Shown: positions 16,862 to 26,503, numbered from the stretch's first letter. The stretch is 64,000 nucleotides of DNA from Competibacter_A sp002352125 (GCA_035441325.1 DAOROA010000001.1:65915-129914); one strand, 5' to 3'. The notes: generated from the letters alone by a model not told the origin. Made by a program: numbers and translations.

Positions 16862-17828
16862 CCGTCACCGCTGGTGCTCGGCGCCCTAGCCGCCGTTCGA
16901 TGGCAGCCATCAAATCGCCGCCGATGTCCAGCCCGAACTGGGCGTCCAGCTCCCGTGCGCAGGTGGGGCTGGTGACGTTGATTTCGGTCAGGTAGTCGCC
17001 GATCACGTCCAGCCCGACGAACAGCAAGCCCATTTCCCGCAGCTTGGGCGCCACTTGCGCGCAAATCCAGCGGTCGCGTTCGCCGAGCGGCACCCCTTCG
17101 CCGCGACCGCCGGCCGCCAAGTTGGCGCGGGTTTCGCCGGCTTGCGGAATCCGCGCCAGCGCGTAGGGAACCGGCTCGCCGTCGATCAACAGGATGCGCT
17201 TGTCGCCGGCTAAAATTTCCGGTACGTAACGTTGTGCCATGGTCAAGCGTCGACCGCCAGCGGTTAGCGTTTCCAGGATGACGTTGAGGTTCGGATCGTT
17301 CTGCCGCAACCGAAACACCGACGCGCCGCCCATCCCGTCCAGCGGTTTGACCACGATGTCGCCGTGCTCGGCCAGAAACGCTTTGAGTCGCGCCGGTTCC
17401 CGGCCGACGAGGGTCGGCGGACAGCATTGCGGGAAATTGAGCGCGAAGAATTTTTCGTTGGCATCGCGCAGGCTGCGCGGCTTGTTGACCACTAGCGTTC
17501 CGGCCGCCTCGGCCAGCTCCAGCAAATAGGTGGTATAGATATATTCCATGTCGAAAGGCGGATCTTTGCGCATCAAAATCGCGTCTAATTCCGCCAGCGG
17601 CAATTCCCGCTCGCCGCCGAAATCGAACCAGCCGCGTTTGTCGTCCCGGACGCTCAACGAGCGAGCGCGGCCGAGCGCTTCGTTGCCGCGAGCGTACAGG
17701 TCGGCTTGCTCGAAATAATGCAGTTCCCAGCCGCGGGCTTGAGCGGCCAGCAACATGGCGAAAGTCGTGTCTTTTTTGATGGTGATGGTGGCGATGGGGT
17801 CCATCACCACGCCGAGCTTGATAGTCAT
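16833..17828 (-). CDS. gshB: Glutathione synthetase
   Basis: GshB joins glycine to gamma-glutamylcysteine with ATP, the last step of glutathione synthesis in the cytoplasm. It has 331 residues starting MTIKLGVVMDPIATITIKKD. The ATP-grasp fold is marked by LMRKDPPFDMEYIYTTYLL, NKPRSLRDANEKFF, DIVVKPLDGMGGASVFR and VGLDVIGDYLTEINVTSPTC. Length and motifs match the proteobacterial enzyme. It reads away from the pil-chp genes and overlaps the downstream tonB gene by 29 bp, so the two should be co-transcribed. Confidence 0.97.
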   Translation of the reverse strand: MTIKLGVVMDPIATITIKKDTTFAMLLAAQARGWELHYFEQADLYARGNEALGRARSLSVRDDKRGWFDFGGERELPLAELDAILMRKDPPFDMEYIYTTYLLELAEAAGTLVVNKPRSLRDANEKFFALNFPQCCPPTLVGREPARLKAFLAEHGDIVVKPLDGMGGASVFRLRQNDPNLNVILETLTAGGRRLTMAQRYVPEILAGDKRILLIDGEPVPYALARIPQAGETRANLAAGGRGEGVPLGERDRWICAQVAPKLREMGLLFVGLDVIGDYLTEINVTSPTCARELDAQFGLDIGGDLMAAIERRLGRRAPAVTDEHHRPGPG

Positions 17829-18131
17829 ATAGGCGGATCTGTAAGGGTTCGCGATCTCGATCGGTCATTCGGCTGACGCGGATGACCGGCGCGCCCGTTG
17901 GGCTGCTCGTTGGCGCGTCGATTGGTCCGCCGCAAGGGCGCGAAAAGGCCGAATCGATTTCTATCGTGGCATCGTGGTCATTAGTATGCTAAAAAACATA
18001 ATAAAAAGACCATTAACTTGGCATTTCGATCTAGGGCTTTGCTCGAACAGACAAAAAATAACAGCGATTTCAACTGAGTCGCGCAACGGCCGTTCGGTCC
18101 CGAATTTCGTATTTTTTATGAGGACTATCAG
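17829..18131. other. Divergent intergenic region gshB / pilI
   Basis: These 303 bases separate two divergent genes. The half next to gshB is GC-rich. The half next to pilI (about 17985-18060) is markedly AT-rich, with runs such as ctaaaaaacataataaaaag, and probably holds the promoters of the chemosensory cluster. No convincing -35/-10 pair, RNA gene or open frame was found. In Pseudomonas the response-regulator genes pilG and pilH occupy this position; no trace of them is visible. Confidence 0.6.
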
Positions 18132-18704
18132 GTGGCAGATGCGGCAATAACTCCCTCTGCGGCGCCCTCTCCGCTACATCCCTTCGATATCCTGTCGAAG
18201 CTCGATCAGCGCGTCCGCGAGCGGGCGCCGACCGTAGAGGCCAGCGCGCAATTGTCGGAAATTAGAGGCCAGCTCGCCGCGCGCCTTGGCTCTTGGAACC
18301 TGCTATTCTCCATGGATGACGTCGCCGAAATCATTCCGATCCCTCGCAACATTACCCGGGTTCCGGGCGTCAAACGCTGGTTGCTGGGTATCGCCAACCT
18401 GCGCGGCAGGGTGATCTCGGTATCCGATTTGCGGGATTTTGTGACGGACCGGCCCACCGTGCAGTCGCCGGGCAGCCAGATCGTCATCTTCCGGGTCAAC
18501 GAATGGGATTACGGTCTGCTGGTGGACGAGATCATCGGAATGCGGCACTTTGGTCCCCAGCACCGGTTGCCGTCGCTGGACGCCGTAGAAGAAAGCCTGC
18601 GGCTTTATGTTGTGGAAGCATTTTGGAGCGACAACCAATGCTGGATGGTCTTCAATACCAGGAAATTGCTGGCGGAACCCAAGTTTTTGAACGCGGCCGA
18701 CTAG
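18132..18704 (+). CDS. pilI: CheW-like adaptor PilI of the Pil-Chp chemosensory system
   Basis: PilI couples the receptor PilJ to the kinase ChpA. It has 190 residues, starting at GTG 18132 (an ATGAGGACT stretch upstream offers a GAGG ribosome binding site). The CheW fold spans about 50-180, with the segments SMDDVAEIIPIPRNITRVPG, LGIANLRGRVISVSDLRDF and VFRVNEWDYGLLVDEIIGM. Position directly ahead of pilJ and chpA identifies it as PilI and not as the flagellar CheW. The first 45 residues are a variable extension containing LHPFDILSKLDQRVRERAP, common in PilI. Confidence 0.9.
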   Translation: MADAAITPSAAPSPLHPFDILSKLDQRVRERAPTVEASAQLSEIRGQLAARLGSWNLLFSMDDVAEIIPIPRNITRVPGVKRWLLGIANLRGRVISVSDLRDFVTDRPTVQSPGSQIVIFRVNEWDYGLLVDEIIGMRHFGPQHRLPSLDAVEESLRLYVVEAFWSDNQCWMVFNTRKLLAEPKFLNAAD

Positions 18705-18779
18705 CGTCGTTTTCCAGAATTTCCCCGTCGGAACGAGCAGGCGGGGGTGGATCAGGGTTAAGTTCAACGAGAAACAGAG

Positions 18780-20846
18780 ATGCGTGACTCGCGAGATCAT
18801 TCGGCGTCGAAAGGATTTTCTGTCACTTACCTGGCTTTGCTGGGCACGCTGGTGTTGTTCATCGTGCTGATGGGCATCATCTTCACCGTCCTGGCGTGGC
18901 AAGACGACCAAAACGAAATCCGTTTCAAGCTCGTTGGCGAGCAGCGCTTCCTGTCGCGCGCGCTGGTGACGGAAGCCCTTGAAGCCGCACGCGGCAAGGA
19001 GGCGGCGTTCGCCAAGCTCAAGGAGGACCGCGACCGCTTCGAGCAGGCGCTGAACGATCAAAAGAGCGGTAATTCCGCGCTCGGTTTGTCGCCTTCGCCG
19101 GAGGTGGTCCGGCCACAACTGGATCAATTGGAGAACGGTTGGAAGACGATAAAGGCCGAAATCGATATCTTGCTGGCCGGGCGCGAACCGGTGGTGTCGG
19201 TCAGCAATTTCGTGCCGCTGCTGGAAAGTTCCCTGACCCAGATCGTCACCTTATCCGACGAGATCGCCAAGAGTTTGGCCAACAACCGCGTCGATCCCAA
19301 GCAGGTTTATCTGGCCACCTACCAACTGCGGCTGGGGCAACAAATCGAGAGCGATCTGAAGCGAATGTTGGCGGAGGGCGGTGCCGCCGTCGCTGCCGCC
19401 GCCGACCGGTTCAGCCGCAACATCAACCTGTTCGGCCGGGTTCTCAAGGGGATGCGCGACGGCGATGCCCGATTGGGTGTCGAGCGCGTGACGCTCCCCG
19501 ACAGCGCCGGCAAGCTGACCGATCTCGCCGAGCGATTCAAGTCGCTCGAAACCGAAACTTCGCGCGTCGCCGATCGTGCGTCGGAGCTGGTCAAAGCCCA
19601 AAACGCCGCCCAAAACATCGCCGAAAAGGGTGATGGCTTGTTGGAAGCCACCACCAAGCTGCTCGAAGCCTACACCGAGAACAGCCGCCAATTCCGGCTG
19701 CTCGGCGTGCCGCTCAATTACCAGGTCGCTTACGCTCTGGGCATTCTCGCCCTGATCCTGCTGTTCGTGCTGTTCTATGTCCAGAACCGCGAAAGCCGGC
19801 GGCGGTTGCTGGAAAGCGAACAACGCAAGCAGGAAACCGAAGAGCAGAACCGCCGCAATCAGGACGCGATCCTCCGCTTGCTCGACGAGCTGGGCAACCT
19901 CGCCGAAGGCGATTTGACCGTGCAGGCCAGCGTCACCGAGGACATCACCGGCGCCATCGCCGATTCCGTCAACTACGCTATCGAAGCGCTGCGCGATTTG
20001 GTTTCCACCATCAACAATACGTCGGGATTGGTGGCCGCCGCCGTGCAGGAAACCAGCGCCATCGCCGACCGGCTGGCCAAATCCAGCGAGATCCAGGCCC
20101 GACAGATCGAAAACGTCAGCGCGACCGTGACGCAAATGGCGCATTCGATGGACGAGGTGTCGTCCAAGACCGCTGCATCCGCCGAAGTGGCCGAGAAATC
20201 GGTGGGTATCGCCCACGAAGGTGGCGACCGGGTGCGGCGCACCATCAACGGCATGAACGCCATCCGCGAACACATCCAGGATACGTCCAAGCGCATCAAG
20301 CGGCTGGGCGAATCTTCGCAGGAAATCGGCGATATCGTGGCGCTGATCAACGACATTGCCGACCAGACCAACATCTTGGCGCTCAACGCCGCCATTCAAG
20401 CGTCGGCCGCGGGCGATGCCGGCCGCGGTTTCGCCGTGGTCGCCGACGAGGTGCAACGACTGGCGGAGCGATCCAGTAACGCGACCAAGCGCATCGAAAC
20501 GCTGGTCAAGACTATTCAAGCCGACACCAACGAGGCGGTTATCTCCATGGAAAAAAGTACCGCCGAAGTAGTCGGCGGTGCGGGACTGGCCGAGAAGGCC
20601 GGCGAGGCGTTGGAGGAAATCGAAAAAGTGTCTGCCAAGCTAGCCGAACTGATCGACGAAATTTCCAAGTCCGCCGGCCAAGTCTCGGAGATGGCCTCGC
20701 GAGTATCGACCTCTATGATTTCCATCAACGAAATTACCGGGCAGACCGCCGAAAGTAGCGTGGCAACCGCATCCGCTATCGGTAAGCTGAATCAATTGGC
20801 GCGGGAGTTGCGTCAGGCGGTGGCCGATTTCCGGCTGCCCGCTTGA
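18780..20846 (+). CDS. pilJ: Methyl-accepting chemotaxis-like receptor PilJ
   Basis: PilJ is the receptor of the system that controls type IV pilus activity. It has 688 residues. TM1 lies at about 15-39 (VTYLALLGTLVLFIVLMGII), a helical periplasmic domain at 40-312, TM2 at about 316-334 (YALGILALILLFVLFYVQ), then a HAMP-like segment and a long coiled-coil signalling domain. The hairpin tip is INDIADQTNILALNAAIQAS (near 522-541), followed by AGDAGRGFAVVADEVQRLAE. No clear C-terminal CheR-tethering pentapeptide is present; the protein ends QAVADFRLPA. It follows pilI after 75 bp. The methyltransferase gene pilK, which follows pilJ in Pseudomonas, is absent. Confidence 0.95.
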   Translation: MRDSRDHSASKGFSVTYLALLGTLVLFIVLMGIIFTVLAWQDDQNEIRFKLVGEQRFLSRALVTEALEAARGKEAAFAKLKEDRDRFEQALNDQKSGNSALGLSPSPEVVRPQLDQLENGWKTIKAEIDILLAGREPVVSVSNFVPLLESSLTQIVTLSDEIAKSLANNRVDPKQVYLATYQLRLGQQIESDLKRMLAEGGAAVAAAADRFSRNINLFGRVLKGMRDGDARLGVERVTLPDSAGKLTDLAERFKSLETETSRVADRASELVKAQNAAQNIAEKGDGLLEATTKLLEAYTENSRQFRLLGVPLNYQVAYALGILALILLFVLFYVQNRESRRRLLESEQRKQETEEQNRRNQDAILRLLDELGNLAEGDLTVQASVTEDITGAIADSVNYAIEALRDLVSTINNTSGLVAAAVQETSAIADRLAKSSEIQARQIENVSATVTQMAHSMDEVSSKTAASAEVAEKSVGIAHEGGDRVRRTINGMNAIREHIQDTSKRIKRLGESSQEIGDIVALINDIADQTNILALNAAIQASAAGDAGRGFAVVADEVQRLAERSSNATKRIETLVKTIQADTNEAVISMEKSTAEVVGGAGLAEKAGEALEEIEKVSAKLAELIDEISKSAGQVSEMASRVSTSMISINEITGQTAESSVATASAIGKLNQLARELRQAVADFRLPA

Positions 20847-20957
20847 GTCGATTGGTTCGGAGCGCGGGATGCGAAAGGTGCGTCGCTGTAGTTCCGATAG
20901 GCTCGGCCTCGAAGGACAACCACCTGCGGAGCAGATTCTCCGCGCGGAGGTAGCGTG

Positions 20958-23900
20958 ATGGTTTCGCATCGTGTCGCCGACAACCGACTGGATGTCCTCA
21001 AGGACGATCTGTCGCTAGCGCTACAGCGGATTCGACACAATCTGGATACGTATCAAAAGGATCCAGCCGAACCGGCTCCGCTGGAGGCCATGATCGATGC
21101 CCTCGACCAAATTCGCGGCCCGCTGGTGGCGCTGGATCATCGGAAAGCGGTCGCCCTCTTGGACGAAATGCGCCTGCTGACTCTGGGCTTGGTAAAAGGC
21201 GAGCTCCATGCCTCGAACCCGATGGCGTTACGGCAAGCGGCCGAGCTGTTGGCGGGGTATCTCGAATCCTGCCTGTCTCCCGGCCAGCGGTGGCCGGATG
21301 CCGACCTGGCCAAAATGATCGATGCCTTGCGCCAAGCGCGTCAGCAAGACGTTCCGGTTGTCGCCGGCGACGATGGGGTGCCGCAAGCCGTACCGGAGTC
21401 TTCTGCGACGCCGTATGCGGTCTTGGATACGCTGAAGCGATTGCAGCAGACCGTCGCCGTCGATGTGGAGAACGCTATCGACCAGCCCGAGGCATGGGGA
21501 TCGTTGCGCGACGAACTGCAAACCATTCGCCGGATGCTGGCCGGGCGAGATTGGATGCACGCCACCTCGATGTTCGAGCGGCTGGAACGGGTCGCGGGAG
21601 CATTGGCCACCGGCGCCGACTACGGCCCGCTCGCGACCGGCATGTTCGCGGAGATGCTGGCGGCTCTGGGGCACCATCTGGAGCAATTGGACGGCGACCA
21701 GCCCGCTCCGGCCATTGTCCTGAACGCGGCGGAAGAGCATCTGGCGCAACTGGAAACGTTGCTGAAGCTGCCGGCGGCGGCCGAATCGTCGCCCGCCGCT
21801 ACCGCGCTGACCGTCTCGCTGGCGCTCGAACCGATCGCGGAGCCCGCGTTTTCGCCTACGCCGGTTCCGACGGCTTCGGAATCGCCGGACGCGCGAGCGC
21901 CCGCAGCAGCGTGGCCGCTGGTGGAGCAAGACGTTGCCGCGCCGGACGACGATGCGATTGCCGTCGATTGGCCGGAACCGGATCTTGCCGAATCGCTTGC
22001 GTTCGTTGCCGGCTCGCCATCGCCGGAGGCGGAAGAAGCGATCGATCTCGTGAGTTTTATGGGACTTTCGGACGCCGATCCCGAATTCGTGGATGTTTTT
22101 CTGGAGGAAGCGCGCGGCGAATTGATCGCTATACGGGATCAGTTGGAATGCTGGCGAAAAAATCTGGCTGATCGCCAGGCGGTGACCGCTATTCGCCGGG
22201 CTTTTCATACCCTGAAGGGCAGTGGCCGAATGGTCGGCGCGACCGTGATCGGCGATTTTGCTTGGGAATTCGAGAATCTGCTGAACCAGGTTCTGAGCGG
22301 GAGCCTGACCGGGAGCTCGGTTATCGCCGATGCCATTGCGGAAGCGGTCGCGGCGCTGGCGCCGCTGGTGGGAGAGGTTCCGTTGCGAGGGGGCGAGCTA
22401 GACGCTTTGCCAGCGTTGGTGACGAGAGCCAAAGCGTTGACCCAGGCCGAAGAGGAACCGGTCACGCTACCGTCGATTCGCGTCGAACCGGCACCGGCGG
22501 CACCGGTCCCGACGGCACCGCCGGTGCGCGTCGAGCCTCCCGCGATCGAAATGGCCATGGGGATCGATCCGGAATTTCTGGAGGTTTTTCAGGAAGAAGC
22601 GCACGGCGAACTGGACAATATCCGTGCGCAGCAAGCCATCTGGCAGCGGAACCTGGCCGATCGCCAAGCGATGACCGTTATTCGCCGGGCTTTTCATACC
22701 CTCAAGGGCAGCGGCCGCGTAGTCGGCGCGACCGTGATCGGCGATTTTTCTTGGGAATTCGAGAACCTGCTGAGCCAGGTTCTGAGCGGTACGCTGACGG
22801 CCTCGCCCGAAGTCGCTGGATTGATCGGCGAGGCTGCGACCGCGCTGGAGCCGTTGATCGACAAAATGCCCGCCGACGGCGAGGCCATGATGGCCTTGGA
22901 ATCGCTGGTGTCGCGCGCCCGCGTGCTGCTGCAAGCCGCGCAGGCCGGTATTGCCGCACCTTCGGTCCAGCCCAGCGAGCCGGCCAAACCGATCCAGATC
23001 GAGGCGCCGGCGCCCAGCGGGAGCGTTCCCCTGGCGGACGTCGCACCGGCCGCTGTTCCGGAACCGGTCGCGTTATCCGAGGCGGACTTGGAGCTGGCGC
23101 AGGTTTTCCAGTACGAAGCCACCGAAATTCTCGATGCCAGCGACCTCATTTTGCAGCAACTGGCGACCGAAGCCGATCATGCGGTGCTGCTGAACGACTT
23201 GCGGCGGAACATGCATACGCTCAAGGGCAGCTCGCGCATGTCCGGCTTCATGACCGTCGGCGATCTGGCCCACGCGGCCGAATCGGTGCTGGACGCGCTC
23301 GGCAAAGGTGCCGGCCACGCATCGCCGGTCGTGCTCGACACGCTACAGCATACCTTGGATCGCCTGAATCGGATGCTAGCGGAAGCGGCCAGCGGCGCCA
23401 ATCCGGCTGCTGCGACAGATTTGATCGACGACTTGCACCGCTTGGCCGATACGCTCGTCGCTGGCGAACCGGTCGTTTCGAGGCCAGCGCCAATCGTTTC
23501 GCGCCCGGCCGAGCCGATCAGCGCGCGGCAACGTCCGGCCGAACCGATCAGTGCGCGGCAACGTCCGGCCGAGCCGATCAGCGCGCGGCAACGTCCGGCC
23601 GAGCCGATCAGTGCGCGGCAACGCCCGGCCACGGCTCCGGAACCGGGCGCGTTCCAGGCCATGACGGAGCTGGATCAAGAGCTGGTGCAAGTTTTCCAGA
23701 CCGAAGCCGGCGAGATTCTCGATTCCAGCGACGTGATCATACAACGCTTGCGCAGCCAGCCAGACAGCGTCGAACTGTTGAACGATCTACGCCGGGAGAT
23801 GCACACGCTCAAGGGCAGTTCGCGCATGGCCGGCTTCATGACGATCGGCGAGCTGGCCCACGCGGCCGAATCGATATTGGATGCGCTCGGCAAGGGTACG

Positions 23901-26000
23901 CTGAAGGGATCGTCTCTGATCCTGGATCACATCCAGCGCGCGTTGGATCGCTTGCACCAAATGTTGGCTGGCGTGCTTAACGGTGTTCAACCGTCGGCGC
24001 AGAAGGATTTGATCGACGAACTGCACGGCGTGCTCGGCGCCCGGCCCGCCGAACGATCCAAACCGATGTTGCCGGCAATGCCTGCTCCCGTGGCGGTCAC
24101 GCCCGCGGCACGGCCCGCAGAAAAGCCTGTTGCCGCAGCGGCCGCAGCGGCCGACAGCATTCGCGTCAGCGCCGCGCTGCTCAACGCGCTGGTCAACCAG
24201 ATGGGCGAGAGCAGCATCTTCCGCGCCCGCATCGATCAGGGCGTCGGCGCGATGAGTTTCAACCTGAACGAGCTGGAGCAAACCATCGTTCGATTGCGCC
24301 GACAAGTTACGAATCTGGCCACGCAAGCCGAGTCTCGTATCCAATCGCGCCAGGATCAGGGCGTCAAGGCGCACCAACAGGAATTCGATCCCCTGGAGCT
24401 GGATCGCTTTACCGAGTTGCAACAAGTCAGTCGTTCGCTGATGGAAATCGCCGACGATTTGGGCAACATCGGCAACACGCTGGGCGACCATGCGCGCGAA
24501 ATCACGTCGCTGTTAGACCAGCAAGGCAAGGTCAACAAGGAAATCCAGCAAGGGTTGATGCGCACCGGCATGGTGCGGTTCGGTACCATCGTCCCGCGAT
24601 TGCGGCGGGTGGTGCGGCAATCGGCCCAGGAACTGGGCAAGCGGGCGGAGTTGCTGGTCGGCGGCGAAGATGCGGAAGTCGACCGCAACGTGCTGGAAAA
24701 CATGGTTGCACCGCTGGAGCACATGCTGCGCAATTCGTTGGCGCACGGCGTCGAAGCGCCGGAGCAGCGCCGCCTCGCCGGCAAGCCCGAGATCGGTACT
24801 ATCAGCTTGAGCTTGCGTCGGGAAGGCGCGGAACTGGTGTTGGAATTGGGCGACGACGGCGGCGGTCTCAATTTTGCCGCGATCCGCACCAAGGGCGAAG
24901 AAAAAGGTTTGCTGCTGCCCGAACAACCGGCAACCCAGGAAGAATTGATTGCTTTGCTGCTGCGCCCCGGCTTTTCCACCGCCACGTCGGTCACTCAAAT
25001 CTCCGGGCGCGGCGTCGGTATGGACGTGGTGAACGAAGCGATCCGGGCCATGCGCGGCGCTTTGTTGATCCAGACCGAGCCCGGACAGGGAACCCGCTTT
25101 ATCATTCGCTTGCCGTTCTCCCTGGCGGTCACCCAGGCCCTGCTGGTGCGCGCGGGCAATTCGACCTTTGCCATTCCCTTGCTGAGCATCGAATTGGTCG
25201 CCCGGCTCAAGGAAAACGAATTTCAAGCGTATTTGTCTGGCGAGCCGGTCCAGCACCGCTACAGCGAGCGTGGCTATCCGATCCATAACTTGGGAATTCT
25301 GATCGGCAGCGAGCAGATTCAGCCGTTCGACGAAGTCGCGGACCGCCGGCCGCCGGTCCTGCTGTTTCGCAGCGCCGAGGCGAGCGCCGCCCTACAGGTC
25401 GAAGCGGTGCTGGGCAACCGGGAAATCATCGTCAAGCCGGTCGGGCCGCAATTCAACGGTGTGCCTGGCATTTCCGGCGCTACCGTGCTGGGCGATGGCC
25501 GGGTCGTGGTGGTGCTGGAGCTGGCGGCTCTGGTGCGCAACATCGGCTCGCAGTCGCAAAAACAGGTGGAAAGCCGGGCGCTGCGGATGGCGCGGCAGGA
25601 AGTCCGCCAAGAGAAGATCAACATCATGGTCATCGACGATTCGATCACCATGCGCAAGGTGACCGCGCGAATTTTGGAGCGCCACAACATCCAGGTGGTC
25701 ACAGCCAAGGACGGTGTGGACGCGGTGGCGATGCTGCAAACCCAGGTGCCCGATCTGGCGATCCTCGACATCGAAATGCCGCGCATGGACGGATTCGAAG
25801 TGGTGGCTCACGTTCGCAACCAGCAGGCTCTCCGGGGGATGCCGATCATCATGGTGACTTCGCGCGGCGGCGAAAAGCATCGCGAACGGGCTTTGAAACT
25901 CGGCGTCAACGATTATCTGACCAAACCCTATCAGGAAGAGCAGTTGATGCAATCGATCCGCAGGATCCTCGGCGAGCGCGCCTTGGAATTGATCACCTGA
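20958..26000 (+). CDS. chpA: Pil-Chp hybrid histidine kinase ChpA (four Hpt domains, CheA core, CheW, receiver)
   Basis: ChpA is the CheA-type kinase that phosphorylates pilus response regulators. It has 1680 residues from ATG 20958, supported by GGAGG 7 bp upstream (GTG 20955 also possible). Four histidine-phosphotransfer domains carry HTLKGS motifs with H417, H580, H753 and H949. Dimerisation and HATPase domains follow (EHMLRNSLAHGVE near 1254, GRGVGMDVVNEAI near 1352), then a CheW-like domain and a C-terminal receiver with phospho-acceptor D1604 in LAILDIEMPRMDGFE. Between Hpt3 and Hpt4 the peptide RPAEPISARQ is repeated four times. The better-known P. aeruginosa protein is larger, with about eight Hpt-like domains; this one has fewer. 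Hpt1 and Hpt2 are almost identical at the DNA level, suggesting recent duplication. Confidence 0.95.
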   Translation: MVSHRVADNRLDVLKDDLSLALQRIRHNLDTYQKDPAEPAPLEAMIDALDQIRGPLVALDHRKAVALLDEMRLLTLGLVKGELHASNPMALRQAAELLAGYLESCLSPGQRWPDADLAKMIDALRQARQQDVPVVAGDDGVPQAVPESSATPYAVLDTLKRLQQTVAVDVENAIDQPEAWGSLRDELQTIRRMLAGRDWMHATSMFERLERVAGALATGADYGPLATGMFAEMLAALGHHLEQLDGDQPAPAIVLNAAEEHLAQLETLLKLPAAAESSPAATALTVSLALEPIAEPAFSPTPVPTASESPDARAPAAAWPLVEQDVAAPDDDAIAVDWPEPDLAESLAFVAGSPSPEAEEAIDLVSFMGLSDADPEFVDVFLEEARGELIAIRDQLECWRKNLADRQAVTAIRRAFHTLKGSGRMVGATVIGDFAWEFENLLNQVLSGSLTGSSVIADAIAEAVAALAPLVGEVPLRGGELDALPALVTRAKALTQAEEEPVTLPSIRVEPAPAAPVPTAPPVRVEPPAIEMAMGIDPEFLEVFQEEAHGELDNIRAQQAIWQRNLADRQAMTVIRRAFHTLKGSGRVVGATVIGDFSWEFENLLSQVLSGTLTASPEVAGLIGEAATALEPLIDKMPADGEAMMALESLVSRARVLLQAAQAGIAAPSVQPSEPAKPIQIEAPAPSGSVPLADVAPAAVPEPVALSEADLELAQVFQYEATEILDASDLILQQLATEADHAVLLNDLRRNMHTLKGSSRMSGFMTVGDLAHAAESVLDALGKGAGHASPVVLDTLQHTLDRLNRMLAEAASGANPAAATDLIDDLHRLADTLVAGEPVVSRPAPIVSRPAEPISARQRPAEPISARQRPAEPISARQRPAEPISARQRPATAPEPGAFQAMTELDQELVQVFQTEAGEILDSSDVIIQRLRSQPDSVELLNDLRREMHTLKGSSRMAGFMTIGELAHAAESILDALGKGTLKGSSLILDHIQRALDRLHQMLAGVLNGVQPSAQKDLIDELHGVLGARPAERSKPMLPAMPAPVAVTPAARPAEKPVAAAAAAADSIRVSAALLNALVNQMGESSIFRARIDQGVGAMSFNLNELEQTIVRLRRQVTNLATQAESRIQSRQDQGVKAHQQEFDPLELDRFTELQQVSRSLMEIADDLGNIGNTLGDHAREITSLLDQQGKVNKEIQQGLMRTGMVRFGTIVPRLRRVVRQSAQELGKRAELLVGGEDAEVDRNVLENMVAPLEHMLRNSLAHGVEAPEQRRLAGKPEIGTISLSLRREGAELVLELGDDGGGLNFAAIRTKGEEKGLLLPEQPATQEELIALLLRPGFSTATSVTQISGRGVGMDVVNEAIRAMRGALLIQTEPGQGTRFIIRLPFSLAVTQALLVRAGNSTFAIPLLSIELVARLKENEFQAYLSGEPVQHRYSERGYPIHNLGILIGSEQIQPFDEVADRRPPVLLFRSAEASAALQVEAVLGNREIIVKPVGPQFNGVPGISGATVLGDGRVVVVLELAALVRNIGSQSQKQVESRALRMARQEVRQEKINIMVIDDSITMRKVTARILERHNIQVVTAKDGVDAVAMLQTQVPDLAILDIEMPRMDGFEVVAHVRNQQALRGMPIIMVTSRGGEKHRERALKLGVNDYLTKPYQEEQLMQSIRRILGERALELIT
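23506..23625 (+). repeat. Four tandem 30-bp repeats inside chpA
   Basis: Four copies of a 30-bp unit at 23506-23535, 23536-23565, 23596-23625 and the intervening 23566-23595 encode RPAEPISARQ. Copies differ at only a few wobble positions, alternating agcgcg/agtgcg in copies 1-4. The unit lies in the disordered linker between Hpt3 and Hpt4, where copy number can vary without breaking the reading frame. Confidence 0.95.
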
Positions 26001-26029
26001 GGCGCGCCACACGTTTCACGGACACCGTT

Positions 26030-26503
26030 ATGGAAGCTTCCCCGAACTTGCGCTGTTTGTTGATCGCGGTACAAAGCGGCCAGATTATCCTGCCGAACAG
26101 TATCGTGGTCGAAGTGTTGCCGTTCGCGACGCCGCTGCGGATCGAAGCGGCGCCGCACTGGGTGGTCGGCGCCATGCTGTGGCGCAATCTGACCACGCCG
26201 CTGGTCAGCTTGGGACGGCTGATCTTTCGCGTACCGCCCGATTCCGATCTCAATTCCCGCATCATCATCGTCAATACCTTGGGTGCCGATTCCCGGTTGC
26301 CGCACTTCGGGATTCTGGGTACGTCGGCGCCGCGGCCGATCAATCTGCAACGCGACGAGCTCCAGTTGAATCCGGAGGTCGGCGAAACCGACCTGCATTT
26401 GCCGGGGATTCTGAGCTGGGCGCGCTATCAGGATCAGCCGGTCGTCATTCCGGATCTGGAAGCTATCGAAGCGGTGCTGCAACCACTGGTCCGCCGGACT
26501 TGA
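26030..26503 (+). CDS. chpC: CheW-like protein ChpC
   Basis: This 157-residue CheW-domain protein follows chpA after 29 bp, the position of chpC in Pseudomonas once the methylesterase gene chpB is removed. Core segments are LLIAVQSGQIILPNSIVVEV, PHWVVGAMLWRNLTTPLVSL and IIIVNTLGADSRLPHFGIL; an RPINLQRDEL stretch and a C-terminal VVIPDLEAIEAVL complete the fold. It probably links an additional receptor to ChpA. ATG 26030 is the only reasonable start. The stop lies 31 bp before smc. Confidence 0.85.
   Translation: MEASPNLRCLLIAVQSGQIILPNSIVVEVLPFATPLRIEAAPHWVVGAMLWRNLTTPLVSLGRLIFRVPPDSDLNSRIIIVNTLGADSRLPHFGILGTSAPRPINLQRDELQLNPEVGETDLHLPGILSWARYQDQPVVIPDLEAIEAVLQPLVRRT

Noticed and set aside
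23506..23625. Possible CRISPR array
   Set aside because: The repeats are directly adjacent without spacers and encode an in-frame linker peptide.
22262..23980. 572-codon open frame in another frame of chpA
   Set aside because: Arg/Gly-rich out-of-frame reading of the Hpt region; chpA itself has clear domains.
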